Positions 43,901 through 52,900 of a stretch of DNA of 64,000 bases are shown piece by piece. A model generated the notes under the pieces. That model was not told the origin of the DNA, searched no databases, and saw only the letters and a list, made by a program, of their open reading frames with translations. Positions within the stretch are counted from its first letter, which is position 1. Each line of letters begins with the position of its first letter. This DNA comes from Cymbomonas tetramitiformis (lineage: Eukaryota > Chlorophyta > Pyramimonadophyceae > Pyramimonadales > Pyramimonadaceae): NCBI GenBank assembly GCA_001247695.2, contig LGRX02027938.1, forward strand, positions 1 to 64,000, in the 5' to 3' direction. The position numbers and the translations under genes were made by a program.

Positions 43901-46900
43901 CCAGCGAAGCTGGATGTTAGGGCGTGCGCCTTGCCTTCCAGGAAAATGCTTACAGTCACGGGACCCATGGTGACGCAAAGTTTTTGAGCCTGCGCGTTTG
44001 TGTGCGGCATTATTGAATCGATTGCGGTAAAGGCAGGATGCGCGCATTTGGTCCAAGCATGCGATGCTTGGCTCTTGACTGCCTTCAAGGGTAACAGATA
44101 CGCCCCGCGCAATTTGTGTATAGATAGTATTTCCGGTGTATACGTGCATTTTGGTATTTGACTATATGGCAAAATAAGTTTCTGTGTCATTACATGAGAT
44201 TTTGTGACATGCCATGGGTCCAAACAATATTCTACGAATGTTACTCAACATATTCTAAACATTTCTCTTTGCTCGAATCCTCATTTGCCAAAGGCAGGCA
44301 TTGCAATACATTTCATTAAAGTGATTTTGCAAAGTGTTTTAAATGCATTTTGTGCATTACAATGCTTTCTAAATTCTGCTTTTGATGATATGTCCAGACT
44401 GTCCGTGCAAGTCACCAAAAAGGAAAAGAGTCCTCTGGGTCGGGAGCGGCGGGAAGAGCAAAAGGAACAGAGCTGACAGGAGTGTCGGTTCGTGACTACT
44501 TATACATCCTGTCTGAGTCACGGAGCTACATCCGTCATTCGGCTCTACTGTGTCAGGAGCAACGGATTACGAAAGTCTGAAACCACAAAAATTCCGTTGC
44601 ACTCCAATGTGAACATTTCTCTTTGCTCGAATCCTCATTTGCCATGAAACCAGAGATGAAAAAACTGTGAGGTACACAAAGGAAATCTGATCTCCGTCAC
44701 TGTGACCATGTCAACCACTCGAAGTAGTAGTTCATGTCTGCGTTCCTCAAAGCCGTCGGGTCGATGTAGTGCTGCACTGCCGAAGAGAGCTGTGACCAAC
44801 CTCCAAAGAAGCACACCTTCTCCATTGCCACACCCACGGCTCGAGCACACGTAGCTGCACCCTTCCGAGTGCTGTGTGCAGTAAAATGACCTCCTTCCGG
44901 GGGTCTCAAGCCCAGCTCACTGAGAGCCTGACTGATCCAGTCATTTGCAACTAAAGCCTTGATGTTCTTCGGGTCCTCGGGTAGGAGCCAGTAGGAGTCA
45001 GGCTGAGTCCTCGAAGTTTTGCTCCAAGCTGCATCTCGGTGCTGTTGCCAGTGCAATATCAGCTCCTGCAGCCGAGCAACACCCCTCCAGGGGATGCACA
45101 AGCGCCTCTTCGTCCGGAGGTGCCGTCGTCCCTTCTCCTTGAGCAGCACCACAGAAAAGTCACTGTCACCACACTGCACGTGCTGTCGTGATAACGACGT
45201 CCCCGTGTCCGGCCTGCCGAAGGTCACAAAGGCAATGACTACGTAGGTAAAGGCTCGTAGCAGCAGCAAGTCCTCCGACATCTTCGGTGTCAATCTCAGC
45301 GCTGCTTCGTGTACACGTCGTACGTGTCCCGCCGGCAGCCAAGTCCGCTGAGTCTCGATGTTCTCGTCCTCCACCGCCAGCTCTGCCTGGATGGTAGCCA
45401 TCCCTTTCACAGCTCGGGTCACAGCACGGCCCTTAGCTGGTCCAGGAAATCCCAGGTCCTCGTGGTAGTTGTTGATGGCGGAGAGGTACGGCTGCATGGA
45501 AGCAGCTCGAACACCCCTGTCCTCCAGCACGGAGGCGATGTACAGCACCACCGTAGCCTCCGTTGCCGGTAGCCACGGCCGACGTTGTTGTACACAAAAG
45601 TGAATGAAGCGTCGAGCCTTCGGGCCGTAGTTGCTCATCGTCGTGTCCAGCAGTGATTTTCTCTGCATTTTCACTGCCAGCTCTGTGAGTCGGGACTGTC
45701 CCAACTCACTCCTCCACCTCTCACATAGTGAGTGAGTGAGGAAGTTTGTCACTGCGCCGCCGCGCTTGTTCATCTTGTAGTCGGTTCCGCTGTCGACGTT
45801 CTCTTCGGCCGTGTCCGCTGCCTCGTTCGTCGGCTCCGACACAGTTGCGCTGCCGATGATCTTAAAGTTCTCCTTAGACAAGTCAAGAGTCTCCTCGTCT
45901 CCGTCATCGTACAACACTTGTGCCTTACCGTCCTCGTTGAACTCCTTCACCACACCCGGGTAGAAGCAGTCATCGTCCTCCCAGAACACCTCGATCTGTG
46001 TGCCCACGGTCACTTGATTGGCCGTCGTACACGTCGTAGAGCTCCGGTGCACTTCAGCAGCGAAATAACTCACTGGTTGGCCTTGATGTAGAACATTACA
46101 GCGTCCCACTTTGAGGGCCCGAGCAGCTCGGACCCTCCCAGCCTGCTTGGAGTGAACAGGTCTCTGCGCCTCGGCATGACCACCACCTCGGTCGCCAGCG
46201 CCTCCAGCTCCCTGAACCAGGACTGGCCAGGCCAGTACGGGGCCACCACCGTGGCGGCTGCTCCCTCCTCCCGCAGCTTGTGCGCAACCTCGTCCAGCAA
46301 CGCCCACGGCGGGTTCACCCAATTGTTCTCCCCCCGCCAGTCGTACGCCAGGGAGTCCACACCCTCGCACTGCGGGTCTCTCCACGCCGCGTAGTACCGT
46401 GGAAGCTGCGCGGAGATCTCGGAAGCGAATCCGTCCACCGTGAAGGGGCCCCACTGCTCGTTGGCCCACACGAACCACTCCCGATTTAGCCTCCAGTCGT
46501 CGAGGTCCTCGCAACGAGAAAGGTTGTCGGCCCACACGTTGGCGTCGCTGCGAATATATCGAGCCTGCAGCTTGATGTCGTGTAAGTCGAGGAGCGACCA
46601 GAGCCTCCGTATCCTCCTCATTAAGTCCGGGTTTCGGGAGGTGAAGTGTGACAGCATCGCCACCACCGCTTGGTTGTCACAGTAGAGTCGTACGACCTTG
46701 CTCTCCAGCTCCTTCAGGAACGCCTGCACGGTCTTGTACACGGCCTCCAGCTCTAGGTGCGTGATGTGCCAGTTTCTCATCTCGTCTGGCCAAAAACCTC
46801 TCGCTGGGAACTTGAGGTTCAGCACGCCTCCCCACGCCGTCATCGAAGAGTCTGTGTGTAGCTTTGCTCTCGTCGGGGACCTCCAGATCTTGCGTTCGTT

Positions 46901-49900
46901 CCACCTGCTCATCACAGGCAGACTGGACCACCAATCCAAGTCCCCTCGAGCCGCACGCAAGATCTTCACTTTCGCTCCCCAACTGCGCTTCTCCGCCAAC
47001 ACGAAATACAACTCCCGTAGGTAGAGCCTCGCAGCCGGTACGGCCAAGTACACCGACTAACAAAGCCCCGTGAACGCTGCTAGTCTTCTGGCCGGAATCC
47101 ACCTCCGGTTTCTCGCTGCGTTGCACAATATCTCCTTCGCTCTGGAGTGAATCTTCTGCACACGTCGTTCGGTGACACGAAATTGCCCCAGCTTCAGATC
47201 CACCTCCAAGCCGAGGTGCTCCACCACCTGCACCGGGTCCCATTGGCCTTTCTTCTCGTTCCGCCGCAGGCCCAGTCGATGAAGCACACGTTGAACTTTT
47301 TCTCGACGCAGAAAGCCTTCTCGCTGAGAGTCGACAAGCACCAAAAAATCGTCCATGTACGGTAGCACACGCATCCCGCTGTGACGGTTCGCGTCCTCGC
47401 TGGTGCCACCTGCCCTGCGACGGACTGACCATCGCTGTCGTACTACGGAACCCTCCCATAGCTTCCTGATTTCTTTCCGATCTTCTGCTGCTTGCGGCGA
47501 GCGTAGGGCCTCCACCATCACTCGTACGAACTTGCAGAACACCCTCGGAGCGTCGCTCCACCCGAACGGCATCGCCGAGCACTGGAACAGCTCCCCTTGC
47601 AGGTCGAACTGCATGAAACGCTGAAAGTCCGGGTGGATTCCCACAGCATGAAAACCGTCCTGAAGGTCGAAACTGAAGCACCAGTCTCCCGGCTTCGCCA
47701 GCCTGCGTAACTTCTTCAGCGTCTCCATCTTGACTTTGTTCTTCAGGCACCACTGATTCAGCCACCGGAAGTCCACCTCGAGTCTCCACTTGTTCGCACC
47801 CGGTTTCGGCACCAAAAAAGCTCGCGATACGTGCGATCTCCACTTTGCTCTCGTCCACGCACCGTTCGCTAGCAGCCTCTCCTTCTCCGCGTCGAGCCAT
47901 ATCTGCTGCTGACGCGTCGCGTCCATCAGCGAAATGCCGTGGTCGAACGAAGGTGGAGGCCCGCGCCTCCACCTCATCTTCACCCCGTACGTGATCCACT
48001 GCATGACTTCTGAGTTGGCGCCCGCGGCGCGCCAAGCTGCCCTCCTCTGTCTCACCAGCTGCTGCACGGTGAGCTCCCCCCGACCAACGCCCTGAGAGGG
48101 CTGTCGCGCTGGCCGGGGTAAAGGGAAGGTCATTAATCATCGGCCGAGGGCTTCGCGCCCCGGCCTTTTCCGCCTTTTCCATTAGGTTTCTTGCTTTCCT
48201 TCCCCTCCTCGGTCCTCTTACGCTCTCGCCAACGCTGATCTCGCTGGTCCCTCCCAAACCGCGCGTCCGCGTTCGCCGCGTTCTTCGCCGTTGTGTTTAG
48301 GAGCGCCTTTCCACGTGATTTGTCGAAGTCATTCAACCACTGTTGCAATACCTCGTCCGCCACCACGCCGTCTGCTGCCTTGTAGACCTTGTCCTCCACA
48401 AATTGCAGCTTAGCGCGAAGAGCATCAGCACCTCCATGCTGCGAAGATCCCGGGTCCTGCTCCAGCTGTCCTCGCAACTCTAGCATCGTCCACCGGTTGC
48501 ACAGCATCGCGTACACGCCGTGCACTGAGTTGGAGACAGCGTGGAAGCGTCTTAACAGGGCGTCGTACGATAAGCCGGCGTCCTCCGCCTCCTCCAACGT
48601 CTGGTTGCATTCGGCGACCACGTCGTGTAAGAAGGAAAGTGCTGGTGCCAGCACCAGGCACTCGTACTTCATGGAGGAGTTAGATTTTTTGGAGAGGGAG
48701 TCGTACGTTTTGTTCCCGTGCAGATCGTAAAGCTGCGGCATTCTCGTCGTCAACGTTGCCGGCCTTGCAGGGAACGGATTTACAGGGGCCTCCGGCACGT
48801 ACACCAGCTTCCTCCGTCTCTCCAACAGCTGATCAGCAGTTTTAACAGCTGCCTCGGAGTCCGCCGACCCCGATTTTGCCTCGATCTTAGCTTCCAACTC
48901 AGCACTGATCTCCGTCTGACGTTGAAGCTGCTGTCGTAGCAGACTATTGTCCTCGGCCTGCTGCTTCTGAATCTCCAATATCTGCTGCAGTAGACTCTCC
49001 TGAGTCGGTGGTACTGCAGGGGTAGGGGAAGGTGACGGAGGATGGTCATCGTCGTACTTCCCAGGGAGGGGAGGGAAATCCTCGAGGGTCTCCAGAGTGA
49101 CACCCTTGACGGGAGGGAAATCCCCAGAGCCCTTGCCCTTCGAGCTCCCAACCATTTTAAAACTCACAGGGAGTTACAGTGAAGTTGAAAATGCTGCTTT
49201 CGCCGACGTGAAGCTGCAAAAAACGGAGCAACGTCGTTCTCCTCGAGTTCACTGTAAGATCGTCGATCGTAATCGTACAACCTAGAGGTCTAGTCACTAC
49301 CTACTCTACTGTTTACAAAAGAAACAGGTGAAGGAAAAATACAAAATCCGATTTGCAGTGTGCCTCACAGAGGTACCGTAGGTACCCGTGGAGTTCCTGT
49401 TGCAAGAGCAAAAGGAACAGAGCTGACAGGAGCGTCGGTTCGTGCCTACTTATACATCCTGTTTGAGTCACGGAGCTACCTCCGTCATTCGGCTCTACTG
49501 TGTCAGGAGTAACGGATTACGAAAGTCTGAAACCAAAAAAATTCCGTTGCACTCCAATTTGAACAGAATCATTAAGATGAAAGCAAGGCTGTAAAGATTT
49601 CTTCTTCTAACTGGTGAGTCGATTTTCCGTCCAAAAAATGTTGGGAACCCGTCTCTAGGGTCTAGGGATTGTTATGGCCTGTGCAAGGAATACAAATGTT
49701 CTTGTGAAGCCATCCATTCGCGCTTTTTGCGTTCCTTCGTGCAGAAGCACACGATTTTGGTGATTTTTATTTCTTGGCACAAGATTAGTAACGCCTTACT
49801 AGCACGAATGTTTGATCGGGCGGCTCGGACTGAGTGGTCTTCATCCCACCTTCCCAGGATCAAGATTCAAATGTTGATGCTCATCGCACTCAAAAATGGC

Positions 49901-52900
49901 ATGCAAAAAGGTCAAAATTTTGGGCAAATGCGATGGGAATCTCCGATTTGAAGAGACACGATAAAAAATTATTATTTCATTTAACAACGAGTTCGATTGT
50001 CCTATCGATCGTACTCTTGAGTTCTTTAGACGACCCTGGCAACACCAAACTGACGATGATTGATCTTCAGACAATCATACTCAACGTTGATAAGAGAAAT
50101 GGGATGTCACGACATCTGCCATACTTCGGCCTCAATTGTGTGCGATTCCTTGTCTAAGTTGTTCTTGGTGACTATTTTCGGTTGCATTTCTGGCACCATC
50201 AGACTGAGTTCGTGTACGTATGCGTATTGTTTGTTTGCAGGGAAACCTAGGCCGATATTGCACACAATATTTTGCAAAATCAGCCCAACCGTGGCGTAGC
50301 GCATTCTTGATTTTCTCCTCCACCATCATCATCATCATAACAGCTACATTTTGCAACTACCCCCTAGACATTTTGAACCTGTAGTTCTTAGGGCACGGGT
50401 ATAGGGAAGCGGTGAGGACTCCAATAGGGGGCGCTTGGACAAAATGTCTGATAGTGGGCGCTGGACGCTGGACAAAATGCCTGATGGGGCGCTTGGACAA
50501 AATGCCTGATAGGGGCGCTTGGACAAAATGCCTGATAGGGGGCGCTTGGACAAAATGCCTGATAGGGCGCTTGGACAAAATGTCTGATAGGGGCGCTTGG
50601 ACAAAATGCCTGATAGGGGCGCTTGGACAAAATGTCTGATAGGGGCGCTTGGACAAAATGTCTGATTGGGGGCGCTTGAAGCTTGGATAGGCTGATGCAC
50701 CTCGGGTTGCGTTCGATTTTAAATCCGTGACTATGTTGTGCTTCGTTTGTGCCAAGTTGCATGTCACTCTATTGTTTTCCAAAATGCAACTTATGTTTTG
50801 CATCTTGTGCCTCCCACCAGTTTTGACATTGGGTTTGACCGTTGGTGGTGCTTGGAGCCCCAGGAGTATATTGTGCCAAGATGAAGAGGAAGACTAAAGA
50901 CCTGAAAGTCTGAGAGCCGAAAGGGTTGTGGCGAAAAATACAGTTCTTGCATTCCAATTTTTCGGGGGTGTGTCATCACTTTTCTACGAGGAGATCGAAT
51001 TCCAAAAAAGGGGCTCGCACGAGGAATTCGATCGGTTCCAACTCCTCGTTCGACTGTATGGCTGCACGGTGCGGACTGCAGTCCTCATATCGAGATGATA
51101 TGACATGAAGTCCACGCGGCCAAATTGTATTTGGGTTGCAGATCGTCTTTTCCTTTTCATCGATTTCTACGAGGAGAATTCTTCCAGCCAGCTCCAGAGG
51201 AGACTTGTAAAACGCTCCTCGTAAAAATGATTTTAAATCAGCCCCCGTCACAACCGGTGCCTGATTTAACCAGCCACCGTCAGTATTGCTCGCACAAGGA
51301 CAGGGATGATGAATTTATCTAAGTTTATATATAAGCAATCATGCAGTGGTAGCACAACAATCCGGTAATTTGTGGACGGAGGGTTTGATTCCCCTTGGTT
51401 CAGCTTATGGGGAAATAAACAAAGATATGACACCAGCTCTGAAAGAGAATGACACAATTTGAAATTGAGATATTATATATGTTACGGTATGAGCCAGCAT
51501 CGGGAGGAATGGTGCTCACTCCGCGATGGTTTCGGTGCATATTAATCCTTATAAAGTCTATGTGACTATTTGACATGCCCGGAGATACAACGTATATATA
51601 TATATATTTGCTTCACGAATTGTTTATAGTAATGATAGACCGGATCTAAAGTGCTAATGGGGGGGCTAGTAGACCTTGCAAAGGGAATAACTGTCTAGGT
51701 TCTTGCCGCTGGACCTTCAACAGTATCGGCTTGTATTATGCACCGGCATCTTGCTGGCTTGAGTCATAAGCATCCTCGTGCATGTTCGTGCAATCAAATA
51801 AGTGAACTGTGGTAATAGGTAGAAAGGGCTTGGCTCCCTTGTAAATTACAGCCCCACACTCTAAAACGGGTGTTTCTTCTTTTATTTATTTAGTTATGGT
51901 GCTCCTTGGGTTGGGTGTGATTCCCAACACACTAACCGAGAGGCGCTCTGTGTTTCGGCAGGGTGCTTGACGCTTTATGATTTCCCCAAACGCGGATCCT
52001 TTTGCATCTGGTGTCCCACCAGCGACATCGGGTTTCGATTGTTGGTGGTGCTTGAAGCTCACAAAGTACGTATGATCCTCCTTGGGTTGGGTTCGATTCC
52101 CAACACTCCGACTGAGAAGCACCCAATATTTTTGCTGGGTGTGTGTATCGTTTTAATATTTTCATAATTGCATTTTCATAAGAAAGATCTGAGGTGCCCC
52201 ACGGGGGTTCGAGATGAAAATCACCACTTCAACCTCCGGTTCTTTTTCCTGTTCCTTCTTCACACTCTGCCGAGGTTGTAGGGATTGAAAAAGGGGTTTG
52301 CTTGGTGTCCTGTGTAGATGCAACTATATAGTTGAGGTTCGACTTCCGACTCACCTGCCTGCTAACAGGTGTTTTGCATGCTATAGGTATGCAAGGAAAC
52401 CAACCTTCAGCGATGGTCGTGCAAGCACGGGTATGCACCCCGTCTCCGAGCAACGGCCACCACTTCCCTCTTTGTTGGATTTGTTTGTGGCCTCCCCTAA
52501 GACCACAGCAGCAGCCGTGTCATGCAGTGAATATGCCACCCGCCGACTCACGACACAGTCTGTTGTGCGCTGTACAACCCCTACGAGCGTCTGGTTAGCT
52601 CCCCTTTAAATCCTATCAGTCCCGTGGCTCAAGCAGATATTCGGCCGAGCCGTGCCCATGAGCCGAATATGTGCTCGACTCTCACCTCGAACGAAGCATC
52701 ACAACCTGCGCGATCATTGCCATCGAACGGAGGAGTTGGGATGGAGACCGCCGACGCGTGGAATTCAGCGTTGCATGAGTGTTGGCAAGGTGAGTTGGGT
52801 GAGATGGCGAGGTGAGTTGGGTGAGAGCCAATTCGCAGGGGGTGTGGTACAAAAGTAGGAGAAGGCACTGCGAGCATCGACGCGGCACAACTTCCGCCCC

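Larger units (their letters stand above)
44258..49566 (-). mobile_element. YR retrotransposon 1 with split direct repeats, gag, pol, Tudor-YR
   Basis: In element orientation (minus): repeat A1 (49566-49404), gag, pol, YR, then B1 (44643-44609), A2 (44608-44450), about 155 bases, and B2 (44290-44258). A copies are about 160 bases with roughly ten differences; B copies share 30 bases (TTTCTCTTTGCTCGAATCCT plus CATTTGCCA). This A1...B1-A2-B2 order is the split-direct-repeat layout of PAT/Ngaro-type YR elements, whereas DIRS1 has inverted ends. The element sits in a kinase intron on the gene's own strand. Only one nonsense codon is visible, so it is the youngest YR copy here. Confidence 0.8.

Noticed and set aside
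46677..48257. 526-codon minus-strand frame overlapping pol of YR element 1
   Set aside because: It is the other frame of the same strand, Gly/Arg/Ser-rich, without motifs; RT and RNase H motifs are in the neighbouring frame.
50424..50690. Possible CRISPR array
   Set aside because: Units of 26 bases are directly tandem with no unique spacers, and the DNA is eukaryotic. It is a minisatellite.
50344..50803. Minus-strand proteins of 118-148 residues over the minisatellite
   Set aside because: All three frames are open because of the repeat; the peptide is periodic and lacks any domain.
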